From contig NZ_JAMZCY010000001.1 in assembly GCF_024519285.1 (NCBI RefSeq), positions 310,001 through 374,000 on the forward strand: a stretch of 64,000 bases of DNA, written 5' to 3'. A model generated the notes under the pieces. That model was not told the DNA's origin. It ran no database searches and saw nothing but the letters and a program-made list of their open reading frames with translations. A program made the translations under genes and the position numbers. This stretch comes from Cohnella sp. WQ 127256. Lineage in GTDB: Bacteria; Bacillota; Bacilli; Paenibacillales; Paenibacillaceae. Position 1 is the stretch's first letter; each line of letters opens with the position of its first letter. This document shows, piece after piece, positions 48,170 through 57,863 of the stretch.

Positions 48170-49918
48170 ATGAAGCGAAATAAAAGTTCTACTGTCTTAT
48201 TGTCCTTGGTGTTAACGGCAGCATTGATTCTACCTACCGCTTGTAGTTCGGGGAATAACGAAGAAGCTTCATCAGTGGGGTCAAACAAGCCGAGCGAAAC
48301 GGCAAAAGAGAGTAGCACGGCAACTGAAAGTAGCACGGCAAGTGAAAGCACGGCTCCAATCGATCCGATGGGCAAATACGACCCCCCAATTGAGATTTCC
48401 ACCCTCAGTTCTCTGGATAGCGATGTGAAGTTTCCAGAAGGGGAATCACCGGAAAATAACATTTGGACGAAAACCTACGAAGAGCAGCTTGGGATCAAGG
48501 TAAAAATCAAATGGACCGGTCCAAGTGAGCAGGCTGCGCAAAAGGTTAACCTCATGATCGTATCCGAAGATTTGCCGAATATTATGTCGGTTAACGACAA
48601 CCAATTTCAGCAGCTTTACGATGCTGGCATGCTGGAGGACTTAACCGATGCATATGAGAAATATGCAACCCCATTTCTGAAGGAACAGCTTACTTACGAT
48701 GAAGGTCGCGCGATGAAATCCGCTACCCGAGATGGGAAATTGTACAGTATTCCCACTTTCCTAGATCCGCTCGATGATACGGAAATGCTGTGGGTGAGGA
48801 CCGACTGGCTGAAAAAGTTAAATCTACCGGAACCAAAAACGATGGCTGATTTCGATAAAATTGCGGAAGCGTTTACAACGCAGGACCCCGATGGGGATAA
48901 GAAAAACAACACACCAGGATTCACGGTTACCTCGGATATTACGTACCATTTAACCCCGTTCTTTAACGGATACCATGCTTATCCGGCTTTTCAACAGCAG
49001 ATGGGGTATCCGGTCAAATGGTTGAAGGATTCATCCGGGCAACTGGTCACAGGGCTGTTCCAGCCGGAAATGACAACGGCATTACAGAAGCTGCAGGAGT
49101 TCTACAAGAAAGGTTGGATTGATAAGCAATACGCCGCTCAAGACTACGATACGTTAACCAAGGCTTTAGCTAACGGCAAGGTCGGCATGCTGTTCGGGGT
49201 TTGGTGGTATCCATCATGGCCAATTCAAGAAAACGTAAACAAGGACCCCAACGCGGATTGGAAGGCGTATCCGATTCCTTCGATCGATGGAACGCCGGCC
49301 AAAACATCAGCTACGGGATTATGGCTCCGAAATCATAATGTCGTCATCAAAGGCTACAAAAACCCAGAAGCCCTTATTAAGCTAGCGAACTTGACGCTTG
49401 AAAAATCCTTCGGAGCAACGGCCGATGCGGAAACTTATCTGAACAAGGCTGACCCAACAAAAGGAAACGCCATGTGGAAGTACAGCGCAGTATGGGTTGA
49501 ACTGGGCCACAAAAACATGATCAAATTCCAGAAGGTCAAAAATGCTTTGGAAACCAAAAGTCCAGAAGGCTTAAATGTGGATGAAACGAACACTTACAAC
49601 AATGTACTAAAGTACGAGTCAGGGGATATCTCCCATTGGCATTATGAGAAAATTTTCGGTATTGATGGCTCATGGAATGTCACAATCGATAACCAGAAAA
49701 ATGATCTTTTCCAATACGACGAATTTATGGGCTCTCCGACGAAGACAATGGTTGAAAAAGGACCGATCATCATGAAGAAGTTAAATGAAACCATTAACAA
49801 GATCATTATGGGCGCTTCTATGGATGAATGGGATAAATTCCAAGAGTATTGGAAAGCCAACGGTGGCGATGACATTACGAAGGAAGTCAATGAGTGGTAT
49901 CAACTTCAGAATAAATAA
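48170..49918 (+). CDS. Extracellular solute-binding lipoprotein, LplA type
   Basis: This 582-residue binding protein has a signal peptide and a lipobox ending PTAC (lipidated Cys25; Pro at -3 is slightly unusual). A Ser/Thr/Glu linker encoded by short tandem repeats (STATES, STASES) follows. The mature part is of the long LplA/YtcQ class, probably binding an oligosaccharide. AGAGGAGG precedes the ATG. It heads a transporter and enzyme cluster that includes a GH123-like enzyme, so GalNAc- or GlcNAc-containing glycans are plausible ligands. Confidence 0.92.
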   Translation: MKRNKSSTVLLSLVLTAALILPTACSSGNNEEASSVGSNKPSETAKESSTATESSTASESTAPIDPMGKYDPPIEISTLSSLDSDVKFPEGESPENNIWTKTYEEQLGIKVKIKWTGPSEQAAQKVNLMIVSEDLPNIMSVNDNQFQQLYDAGMLEDLTDAYEKYATPFLKEQLTYDEGRAMKSATRDGKLYSIPTFLDPLDDTEMLWVRTDWLKKLNLPEPKTMADFDKIAEAFTTQDPDGDKKNNTPGFTVTSDITYHLTPFFNGYHAYPAFQQQMGYPVKWLKDSSGQLVTGLFQPEMTTALQKLQEFYKKGWIDKQYAAQDYDTLTKALANGKVGMLFGVWWYPSWPIQENVNKDPNADWKAYPIPSIDGTPAKTSATGLWLRNHNVVIKGYKNPEALIKLANLTLEKSFGATADAETYLNKADPTKGNAMWKYSAVWVELGHKNMIKFQKVKNALETKSPEGLNVDETNTYNNVLKYESGDISHWHYEKIFGIDGSWNVTIDNQKNDLFQYDEFMGSPTKTMVEKGPIIMKKLNETINKIIMGASMDEWDKFQEYWKANGGDDITKEVNEWYQLQNK

Positions 49919-49944
49919 TTCCGACCAACACATGGCATGAGAAA

Positions 49945-49979
49945 GGAAGGGAAGCGAGGTGTGAACTTGCTTTCCTTCC
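49945..49979 (+). promoter_or_regulatory. Intercistronic hairpin after binding protein gene
   Basis: GGAAGGGAAGC pairs with GCTTTCCTTCC (one G-U pair) around a 13-base loop, with no T-tract. It may protect the upstream mRNA or slow transcription, setting a higher level of binding protein than permease. Confidence 0.6.
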
Positions 49980-50019
49980 ACCATCAAATTTACTGCCCAG
50001 GGGGGAGTCCTCCAGACTT

Positions 50020-50931
50020 ATGGCACTTAAGCGGGAATTAAAACGAAATTACGCCTTATATTTGATGCTTCTACCCGCGATTATATTAGTGCTCGTCTAC
50101 AGTTACGGGCCGATGGCGGGATTGGCAATTGCTTTTGAAAAGTTCACCCCTTCCAAAGGGATTTTCGGCTCCGAGTGGGTTGGTTGGAAAAATTTCGAAT
50201 ATGTCATCGGCTTACCTGAAACGATCCACATTTTATGGAACACGGTTTATATCGCTCTCATGAAAATCGTTGCTGGACTTATATTCCCAATTCTCATTGC
50301 AATTCTGTTGAACGAGTTAAAAATAAAGTGGTTCAAGAGAAGCATCCAAACCGTTATTTATATGCCGTACTTTCTGTCATGGATTATTGTAGGGGGCATT
50401 CTGTACGATATGTTGGGCAGAGAAGGCATTGTGAACACCTTCCTGAGCTATTTTAACGTGTCTAACATCTTCTTCTTTGGCAATGATACTCTATTTCCTT
50501 ATTTGCTCGTTACGACCGATCTTTGGAAAACGTTCGGATACGCGACCATCATCTACCTAGCAGCTATCGTAAGCATTAATCCAACCATTTATGAAGCGGC
50601 CATAGTAGACGGAGCAAGCCGTTGGCGGCAAACCCTGCATGTGACCTTGCCGGGAATGGCTCCCATTATCGTACTGCTGGCGACGCTCAGCATCGGGAAC
50701 GTACTGAACGCGGGGTTTGAACAGGTGCTGGTGCTGACAAACAACAATACCAATACGCTAGTACTGAACAGTGGTGAAATTATAGATACATTTGTCTATC
50801 GACTCGGCATTGCAAATGCTCAATACGGATTAGCTACTGCGGTGGGGTTATTCAAATCTTGTGTATCCTTTTTCTTCGTTTCCTTGTCATACTTCTTGGC
50901 TTATAAATTGATCAACTACAGAATCTTCTGA
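50020..50931 (+). CDS. Sugar ABC transporter permease, LplB type
   Basis: This 303-residue protein has about six membrane segments and EAA loop YEAAIVDGAS near residue 191. The basic N-terminus LKRELKRNYALYLM leads straight into the first segment. GGGGGAG lies 13 bases before the ATG. It pairs with the next permease and the upstream lipoprotein. No ATPase gene is present. Confidence 0.92.
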   Translation: MALKRELKRNYALYLMLLPAIILVLVYSYGPMAGLAIAFEKFTPSKGIFGSEWVGWKNFEYVIGLPETIHILWNTVYIALMKIVAGLIFPILIAILLNELKIKWFKRSIQTVIYMPYFLSWIIVGGILYDMLGREGIVNTFLSYFNVSNIFFFGNDTLFPYLLVTTDLWKTFGYATIIYLAAIVSINPTIYEAAIVDGASRWRQTLHVTLPGMAPIIVLLATLSIGNVLNAGFEQVLVLTNNNTNTLVLNSGEIIDTFVYRLGIANAQYGLATAVGLFKSCVSFFFVSLSYFLAYKLINYRIF

Positions 50932-50947
50932 GGAAGGAGGCGTGTGC

Positions 50948-51832
50948 ATGGACGTTGGTCATTCAACGGGGAGGAAATTGTTCCTAATCGCGAATAATGT
51001 GTTTCTTTTCTTGGTGGCATTGAGCTGCTTGCTCCCTTTTATCCATATCATGGCGGTCTCCTTTAGCTCGCCAGCAGCGTCGACTGCAGGAGAGGTTAAG
51101 CTGTGGCCGGTCGAATTTACGTGGAAGGCTTATGAATATGTCATTGACAAGAAGGAGTATTTGCAATCGTTAGCGGTTTCGTTCAAACGAGTTGTACTGG
51201 GTACGACCATTAACATGCTACTGACGGTTCTTACAGCCTACCCATTATCCAAAACCCTTCGGGCTTTTCCGATGCGAACCGTATTTGCGTGGTTCTTTGT
51301 TTTTACGATCCTCTTCGGGGGTGGGCTCATTCCATGGTATATCGTTATTAAGTATACGGGACTGATGAATTCGTTGTGGGCATTGGTTTTGCCGGGTGCT
51401 GTACAGGTATATAGCATCATCATTTTACTGAATTTTTTCAGGCAGCTACCAAAAGAGCTTGAGGAATCTGCCTTCTTGGATGGAGCGGGACATATGAACG
51501 TTTTGTTGCGTATCTACATTCCGTTGTCTGGTCCGGCACTTGCCACTCTATTGTTATTTTCGATAGTGGACCATTGGAACGCCTGGTTTGATGGATTGAT
51601 CTTGATGAACACTCCCGCCAATTATCCACTGCAATCTTATATGCAAACGATTGTCGTCAACATGTCTTCCCTCTTTCTCAATACAACTAATTCCGAAATG
51701 TTAAAGGAAATCAATGACCGGACGGTAAAGGCCGCGCAGATTCTCATCGGAGCACTTCCTGTGCTACTTGCTTATCCTTTTCTGCAAAGGCATTTTATTA
51801 AAGGAATTGTATTAGGTAGCGTCAAGGAGTAA
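50948..51832 (+). CDS. Sugar ABC transporter permease, LplC/YtcP type
   Basis: This 294-residue protein starts at the ATG at 50948, which has GGAGG 7 bases upstream. It has about six membrane segments, EAA loop EESAFLDGAGH near residue 173 and the C-terminal FIKGIVLGSVKE tail of this subfamily. Confidence 0.92.
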   Translation: MDVGHSTGRKLFLIANNVFLFLVALSCLLPFIHIMAVSFSSPAASTAGEVKLWPVEFTWKAYEYVIDKKEYLQSLAVSFKRVVLGTTINMLLTVLTAYPLSKTLRAFPMRTVFAWFFVFTILFGGGLIPWYIVIKYTGLMNSLWALVLPGAVQVYSIIILLNFFRQLPKELEESAFLDGAGHMNVLLRIYIPLSGPALATLLLFSIVDHWNAWFDGLILMNTPANYPLQSYMQTIVVNMSSLFLNTTNSEMLKEINDRTVKAAQILIGALPVLLAYPFLQRHFIKGIVLGSVKE

Positions 51833-51886
51833 AGCGATTCCTCATCCTCAACAACCTTCATTACTCGACTAAGGAGAGATCATAAG

Positions 51887-53176
51887 ATGGACCAGCTTAC
51901 GGCCGTTCTCATTGGGGCGGGAGGCAGAGGCTTTCACAGTTATGCAAGCTACGCGCTTGATTTCCCTCATGAATTAAAAATTGTAGCCGTTGCAGAACCG
52001 AACGCTGCAAGAAGAGCTAGCTTCGCGGAAGCACACGGTATTCCAGATCAATGCTGTTATGAATCGTGGGAGCCGTTGTTAGAGCAGTCGCCAGTGGCTG
52101 ACATTGCATTGATCTGTACGCAGGATCGCATGCACTTCGAGCCTGTGATGCTGGCATTGAAACAAAAATATCATGTGTTATTAGAAAAGCCGATGTCACC
52201 GAGCCCGCTGGAATGCATTCAGATCGAGCGCGCAGCCAAGGAGAATGACCGTCTGCTGACTGTGTGCCATGTCATGCGTTACGCTCCGTTGTGGTCTGCG
52301 ATCAAGCGAATCATCGACGAGGGAAAAATCGGACAGATCGTCTCCATTCAATTAAACGAAAATGTTGGCTACTGGCATATTGCCCATAGCTTTGTCCGTG
52401 GTCCATGGAACAATTCGGATACGTCAAGCCCGATGATCCTTGCCAAGTCATGTCATGACATGGACATGTTGGCTTGGTTGATGGATCAGCCTTGCACAAG
52501 GGTGAGCTCCTTCGGCTCCTTGATGCATTTTCATTCTGGCAACGCTCCGGAAGGCTCGACGGATTTCTGTATCGATGGCTGTGCAGTCGAAGCGACCTGT
52601 CCGTATTCCGCACCTCGCTTTTACTTGACTGGTGAAGGCAAGTCATTTTATTCCAAGTATTTTACAAATGATTTCACGGGTGAGCCTTCCCGCGACAAAA
52701 TTGTTAAAGGGCTGCATGAATCCTCTTACGGACGCTGTGTGTACAAAAGCGATAATAACGTCGTTGATCATCAAGTGGTCAATATGGAATTCGCTAATGG
52801 AGCCACTGCAACATTCAGTATGTGCGGGTTCACGCTTGAACCGCAGCGAGTGATTCAGATTATGGGGACAAAAGGTGAAATTCGGGGGCAAGACGACCAC
52901 ATTGTGCTGCGTGATTTTCTCACTCATGAGGAGACTCGGGTGACGATCCCCCACCAAACCGGACACGGTGGAGCCGACAAAGCGATCATGCGCAATTACC
53001 TTCATGAAGTCCGTCATTACCACGGACAAGAAAGTCGATCCTCAGCGTCAGCATCCGTGCAAAGTCATATGATGGCTTTCGCAGCTGAACATTCGCGTCT
53101 CCGCAAAGGAGCATCCATTGAGTTGGCTGATTATTACGAGCACATTGCGGAATCGATTTCTGAGGTTGGATGTTAA
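51887..53176 (+). CDS. Gfo/Idh/MocA family oxidoreductase
   Basis: This 429-residue protein has an N-terminal Rossmann fold with IGAGGRGFHSY and the LEKPMSP motif, and a longer than usual C-terminal domain with KSCHDMDMLAWLMDQ. A Cys-rich insertion (DFCIDGCAVEATCPY, around 225-242) is seen in a subset of the family whose members are active on glycans. AAGGAGAG precedes the ATG. It may oxidise a sugar imported by the preceding transporter. It could also be a retaining glycosidase of the NAD-dependent GH109 type, which would fit N-acetylgalactosamine, but the sequence alone does not decide. Confidence 0.88.
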   Translation: MDQLTAVLIGAGGRGFHSYASYALDFPHELKIVAVAEPNAARRASFAEAHGIPDQCCYESWEPLLEQSPVADIALICTQDRMHFEPVMLALKQKYHVLLEKPMSPSPLECIQIERAAKENDRLLTVCHVMRYAPLWSAIKRIIDEGKIGQIVSIQLNENVGYWHIAHSFVRGPWNNSDTSSPMILAKSCHDMDMLAWLMDQPCTRVSSFGSLMHFHSGNAPEGSTDFCIDGCAVEATCPYSAPRFYLTGEGKSFYSKYFTNDFTGEPSRDKIVKGLHESSYGRCVYKSDNNVVDHQVVNMEFANGATATFSMCGFTLEPQRVIQIMGTKGEIRGQDDHIVLRDFLTHEETRVTIPHQTGHGGADKAIMRNYLHEVRHYHGQESRSSASASVQSHMMAFAAEHSRLRKGASIELADYYEHIAESISEVGC

Positions 53177-53198
53177 TAGTGGAAAGGGGACGTAGTGG

Positions 53199-54740
53199 AT
53201 GACAACTACGCAAAAATCAGAGTTGTTTGCGGTATGGACCGCATCCAGTCTCGAAAGGGTCAGACAGGACGATCCTGCAGGGGAGTGCCTCGATATCGAG
53301 CTTTTCGCCGCAAGAGGTGAATATGAATCGTTTCAAGTCGCGCTGAAATCACCGGAGGGTGAACATAGTCATGTCCATTTTGCAGTCAGTGACCTGAAGG
53401 GCGCTGACGAATCTATGATTTCGAAGTCGAATCTTACCCTTTATAGAGAGTATTATGTCTATGTCAGTGTATCCAGTCCGCAGAGAGGATCGGTATTGCC
53501 CGGGGGTCCTGGATGGTATCCTGACGCGTTGATCCCTTTTCTCGACCCTGCAACCAACGAACCTCCTGCGTATGGAGAAATAAAAGCGGCTCCGTTTGCG
53601 CTTGATAATAACTGCAATCAGGTCATTTGGGTAGATATTTATGTCCCGAGGGATGCCAAAGCGGGTCACTATTCGGGTACGTATACCGTTTCAAGTGAAA
53701 GTGGGGAGGTGACAGGTCGAATTTCCCTGACGGTTTGGAACTTCGAGCTGCCGCTGAAGCCTTCATTAAAATCTACCTTCCTCATATGGAGCAGTAGAAA
53801 GAAAAGCACGGTCGAGGAACTGTTAAAGCATAAGCTGATGTGCCAGCAATGGAACTTGAGTGAAGAGGAACAAGACGCTAATCCTTCTAATGAACGGGAA
53901 TGGATAGAGAAGTATGGAGTGAACTGCTCAGGACTTGGATTCTGGAGCAAGGCGGACACTTTTAACGGTGTGATGCCCCCGCCTCCGACTGTAGAAGAAA
54001 TTCAAGCCGCTGCTGCGGCACATCCGTCAGATCTGTTTCTATACAATTATACGGCCGACGAGATTGGACAATACACGAGCTTGTACGAACCGATTAAGGC
54101 TTGGGCTAGAAATCTTCACGAGGCTGGGATCGCTAATCTGATCACGATGGCTCCCATTCCTGAGCTTTATGACGATGGCTCGGGAAGTGGCAGATCGGCC
54201 GTAGACATTTGGGTCATCCTTCCAATGCAGTACGATAAGGCTCGAATTGAAGAGGTGCTTGCCAAAGGGGATGAGGTATGGTCCTATAACTGCTGCGTCC
54301 AAGATGACTACTCGCCCAAATGGCAGGTCGATTTTAGTCCGATCGAATTCCGCATTCAACCCGGGTTTATCAATCAAAGTCTTGGTTTGACTGGAATTCT
54401 CTATTGGAGGGTAGATTTCTGGACGGAGGATCCTTGGCATGATGTTCTAACCTTCAAAGCGGACGGTATGGATTTCAACGGGGAAGGGATGCTTGTGTAT
54501 CCCGGAGAGCAAGTTGGCATTGACGGCGTCGTTCCATCTGTCCGACTTAAAGCTTTGAGAAAGGGAATCGAGGATTATGAATATATCGAGATTCTCAAAA
54601 GCCTCGGTCATGAGCAATGGGCACTCGAAATATCGCAAAGTGTGGGTCCGGACTGGCACGATTGGACCAAGGATTACCGCAAGCTTGAAGGGGCAAGGAA
54701 ACAAATGGGGGAAAAAATCGATCATTTAATGACAAGGTGA
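53199..54740 (+). CDS. GH123-like beta-N-acetylgalactosaminidase (DUF4091 domain)
   Basis: This 513-residue protein has an N-terminal beta-sandwich (about 1-185) and a TIM-barrel catalytic domain of the GH123/DUF4091 family (about 190-500). An adjacent Asp287-Glu288 pair in YTADEIGQ fits the neighbouring-group mechanism known for GH123. The tail with GEGMLVYPG and VRLKALRKGIEDYEYIEIL is diagnostic. There is no signal peptide, so it should act on imported glycans. It lies between an oxidoreductase and a PLP enzyme. Confidence 0.82.
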   Translation: MTTTQKSELFAVWTASSLERVRQDDPAGECLDIELFAARGEYESFQVALKSPEGEHSHVHFAVSDLKGADESMISKSNLTLYREYYVYVSVSSPQRGSVLPGGPGWYPDALIPFLDPATNEPPAYGEIKAAPFALDNNCNQVIWVDIYVPRDAKAGHYSGTYTVSSESGEVTGRISLTVWNFELPLKPSLKSTFLIWSSRKKSTVEELLKHKLMCQQWNLSEEEQDANPSNEREWIEKYGVNCSGLGFWSKADTFNGVMPPPPTVEEIQAAAAAHPSDLFLYNYTADEIGQYTSLYEPIKAWARNLHEAGIANLITMAPIPELYDDGSGSGRSAVDIWVILPMQYDKARIEEVLAKGDEVWSYNCCVQDDYSPKWQVDFSPIEFRIQPGFINQSLGLTGILYWRVDFWTEDPWHDVLTFKADGMDFNGEGMLVYPGEQVGIDGVVPSVRLKALRKGIEDYEYIEILKSLGHEQWALEISQSVGPDWHDWTKDYRKLEGARKQMGEKIDHLMTR

Positions 54741-54754
54741 AGGGCGGGAAACGT

Positions 54755-55852
54755 ATGCATGCATGGACGACAATGCTGGACACTCCTGCCGTTACGATTG
54801 ATCTCGACCTTCTCGACGCGAATCTTGAGCGAACAGCTAAGCTTGCTTCTCAGGCGGGGGTAAAGCTTAGACCCCATGTCAAAACGCATAAAAGCGTTTG
54901 GATCGCACAACGTCAGATGATTCATGGTGCAGCCGGCATTACGGTAGCCAAACTGGGCGAAGCCGAAGTGATGGCTGATGGCGGCATAGATGACATCCTC
55001 ATCGCGTATCCGATTGTGGGTAAATCGAAGCTGGAACGTCTCGGCAATCTGCTGCGTCGCATCAAGGTTTCGGTTAGCACGGACAGCTATGAGGTGGCCA
55101 AGGATTTGTCAGAGCTAGGAGAACATCTGAAGCTGCGAATTCCATTGTACATTGATGTGAACTCCGGTTTAAATCGATGTGGCAAGGAGCCTGGGGAAGA
55201 AACTGCGAAGCTTGCACAGCAGATTGGGCAGCTACCGGGTATCGAAGTTGTCGCGCTTATGACTCACGCCGGGCAAGCTTATAGTAAAAGCCGCGGGGAG
55301 GATTGTCGGGAAGTTGCCCATACGGAAGCGGAGGCTTTGGTGCGGACGCAAATCCTGTTGAGACAGCAAGGGATGTTGATTCCTGGCATTAGCGTCGGTT
55401 CAACGCCTACTTCTAAATTCGTTGGTGAGCTGGCAGGAGTGACCGAGATGCGGCCAGGGGCTTATGTATTTGGTGATGGCTCTCAGTTGTTTACGGGATT
55501 GATCGAAGAAGAGGAATGCGCTATGCGCATATTTGCGACTGTCGTCAGCACGCCACGTCCGGGAACCGTCATCATTGATGCTGGCTCCAAAACGCTTACT
55601 AGCGATAGAAGCCCTCACCGTCAAGGATTCGGTTATATTCCTGAGCTACCGGAAGCCATTATTGTGCAGCTCAGTGAGGAGCACGGCATTATTCAGTTGC
55701 CGGAAGGTACTGAACTGCGCATCGGAGAGATCGTGTCGATCATTCCGAACCACTGCTGCACGGTTACGAACTTGCACGACCGTCTAGCTGGACTGCGTAA
55801 AGGACGACTTGAGAGGTGGCTACAGGTCGAAGCGCGCGGTCAAGTGCGCTGA
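54755..55852 (+). CDS. D-serine dehydratase/D-threonine aldolase-like PLP enzyme
   Basis: This is 365 residues from the ATG at 54755. A fold type III alanine-racemase-like barrel begins TPAVTIDLDLLDANL, with PLP Lys43 in RPHVKTHK. The C-terminal domain has the putative metal ligands in PNHCCTV, as in D-serine dehydratases and D-threonine aldolases. It acts on a D-amino acid or an amino-hydroxy acid. A RidA gene follows 59 bases downstream; such PLP dehydratases release reactive enamines. Confidence 0.88.
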   Translation: MHAWTTMLDTPAVTIDLDLLDANLERTAKLASQAGVKLRPHVKTHKSVWIAQRQMIHGAAGITVAKLGEAEVMADGGIDDILIAYPIVGKSKLERLGNLLRRIKVSVSTDSYEVAKDLSELGEHLKLRIPLYIDVNSGLNRCGKEPGEETAKLAQQIGQLPGIEVVALMTHAGQAYSKSRGEDCREVAHTEAEALVRTQILLRQQGMLIPGISVGSTPTSKFVGELAGVTEMRPGAYVFGDGSQLFTGLIEEEECAMRIFATVVSTPRPGTVIIDAGSKTLTSDRSPHRQGFGYIPELPEAIIVQLSEEHGIIQLPEGTELRIGEIVSIIPNHCCTVTNLHDRLAGLRKGRLERWLQVEARGQVR

Positions 55853-55911
55853 ATTCGATTCTGGATCTGGATCTGAATAACTTATGAAACATTAGAGGAA
55901 GGGTGAGTTTT

Positions 55912-56304
55912 ATGTCTGAACACATTCATACGAACAAGGCACCGGAATTTCCGCTGCCCATGTCGCAAGCACTGCGAGCAGGCGATTTCGTTTACGTATC
56001 AGGTCAGGTAGGCGTGTATCCCTCCACTCGAGAAATCGTCGGACCAACAATTGAAGAGCAAACGGAGCAATGTCTGCGCAATATCGAGATCATTCTGGAA
56101 GAAGCGGGTCTTACTCTCGATCATGTGATTAAAATCAATGCTTATATCTCGCGTTCGGAAGACTTTCCAGCTTACAACCGCACCTATGAACAGGTTTTTA
56201 ATAAGCCGTTTCCAACTCGTACCTCGCTACCTTCCAACCTTAGCCCTTATCTGATCGAGATCGATGCGATTGCTTATGCACCGTCTCGCAGAGGGCAAAG
56301 TTGA
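55912..56304 (+). CDS. RidA family enamine/imine deaminase
   Basis: This 130-residue protein has the conserved Arg103 in FPTRTSL and Glu117 in LIEIDAIAYA that form the RidA active site, plus YVSGQVGVYP. It hydrolyses 2-aminoacrylate-type enamines and imines to keto acids and ammonia. AGAGGAAGG lies before the ATG at 55912. Its place directly after a PLP dehydratase-like gene strongly suggests that the pathway makes an enamine. Confidence 0.92.
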   Translation: MSEHIHTNKAPEFPLPMSQALRAGDFVYVSGQVGVYPSTREIVGPTIEEQTEQCLRNIEIILEEAGLTLDHVIKINAYISRSEDFPAYNRTYEQVFNKPFPTRTSLPSNLSPYLIEIDAIAYAPSRRGQS

Positions 56305-56354
56305 CCGGAAAGCCGGACAAATGAGGCTGTAAAAAGCGAAGGGAGGAGCAGGCA

Positions 56355-57863
56355 GTGGACCGTCTACCTTTACGAATTGCCGTGGCCGGCATCATGCATG
56401 AAACGAATACATTCGCACCCGGCCTAACTGGGCTGGAGGCGTTTAACAGCGAGTGGATTGTTGGCGGGAAAGCTTTTATCGATCGTTATGCGGGTACACG
56501 AACTACAATGGGCGGCATCATCGAAGCCGCTTTGGCTCATGAAGCGCAGCTCCTGCCGGGATTTTACGCGGCAGCGACGCCTAGTGGAATGGTGAAGGAG
56601 GATGCGGCTGATATTCTAATTGATGCAGTTGTTGAATCTGTTGACCCGAGTGCAAACGGCCTTGTGCTCATCATGCACGGTGCGATGGTATCTGAACAGT
56701 ATGACGACGTGGAAGGCGAGCTTCTTCGCAAGCTACGTGCACGATGGGGAGGCGAATTTCCCATTGCTTTGACGGTAGACCTGCATGCGAACATCAGCTC
56801 ATCCATGGTGGAATTGTCGGATTTTATTGTAGGCTATGACACCTACCCTCATGTGGATATGTTCGAACGTGCGGTAGAGGCAATCGAATTGTTGATCCAG
56901 CAAATCCGTGGCCAGATTCAACCGGTTCAAGCTATTGGGCATACGGGAATGCTTGTTGTGCCACAGGGAATGATGACCGCTAAAGGCAGTATGAAGACAT
57001 TAATGGATCTCGCATTCGTAGTGGAAGGCAACGAACAGGTGCTCAACGTCACAGTGGCGGGCGGATTTCCTTACAGCGACGTCCCGGATGCTGGAATGTC
57101 CATTGTGGTTACGACCGATGGTGACCGCAATTTAGCCAACCGTTACGTAACCGAACTGGTGGGGTGGGCACTGGAGCATCGTGAAACGTTTAATGTCATG
57201 TACCTCGAGCCTGCCGAAGCGGTTGCTGCTGCACTGGCGGAGCCTATCGGTCCGGTTCTACTCAGTGAAGGCTCCGACAATGTGGGCGGAGGGGCTCCTG
57301 GGGATGCTACCCACTTGCTGAAGCACCTTGTTGATGTTCCGCAAAAGGCATTGGTTGTCATCTGTGATCCGAAGGCGGTAGTATCTGCTTTCGAAATTGG
57401 CGTTGGCGGCGAACTGGCAACGGACATCGGCGGTAACACAGATGCTCTACATGGTGATCCTGTCTTCATACGTAGCCGCATTCGCTTGCTCTTCGATGGT
57501 ATCTACTCTCACGTCGGGCCTTACATGACGGGACACCGCGCCGATATGGGACGGACGGCTGTTGTCGAGTGTGGTTTGCTGACACTAGTACTAACCGAGA
57601 AACGGACGGCACCTTGGGATCTCGGACACATCCGCTCCGTCGGTCTATGGCCTGAAGATTACAAGATTATCGTAGCCAAATCGGCAATCGCATGGCAGAC
57701 TGCGTTCGAAGCTTTTGTCAAAAAGGTGATCAACGTTGATTCTCCTGGCTGCTGCAGCTCAAACTTGCAGCATTTTATGTACCAGAACGTTGTGAGACCT
57801 GTCTATCCATTGGACGAAGAGCCGACTCCGAGATATGGGGGCAAGAGAGAGGGTTTGCGATGA
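56355..57863 (+). CDS. M81 family (MlrC-like) protein
   Basis: This 502-residue protein starts at GTG with GGGAGGAG upstream. It has an N-terminal DUF1485-type domain with IMHETNTFAPG and VDLHANIS (metal-binding His/Asp candidates), a middle SEGSDNVGGGAPGDAT segment, and the MlrC C-terminal domain ending near SPGCCSSNL. MlrC degrades the peptide microcystin, but most homologues lie in catabolic clusters with unknown amide or small-molecule substrates. Here an amide of an amino sugar derivative is plausible but unproven. Confidence 0.88.
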   Translation: MDRLPLRIAVAGIMHETNTFAPGLTGLEAFNSEWIVGGKAFIDRYAGTRTTMGGIIEAALAHEAQLLPGFYAAATPSGMVKEDAADILIDAVVESVDPSANGLVLIMHGAMVSEQYDDVEGELLRKLRARWGGEFPIALTVDLHANISSSMVELSDFIVGYDTYPHVDMFERAVEAIELLIQQIRGQIQPVQAIGHTGMLVVPQGMMTAKGSMKTLMDLAFVVEGNEQVLNVTVAGGFPYSDVPDAGMSIVVTTDGDRNLANRYVTELVGWALEHRETFNVMYLEPAEAVAAALAEPIGPVLLSEGSDNVGGGAPGDATHLLKHLVDVPQKALVVICDPKAVVSAFEIGVGGELATDIGGNTDALHGDPVFIRSRIRLLFDGIYSHVGPYMTGHRADMGRTAVVECGLLTLVLTEKRTAPWDLGHIRSVGLWPEDYKIIVAKSAIAWQTAFEAFVKKVINVDSPGCCSSNLQHFMYQNVVRPVYPLDEEPTPRYGGKREGLR

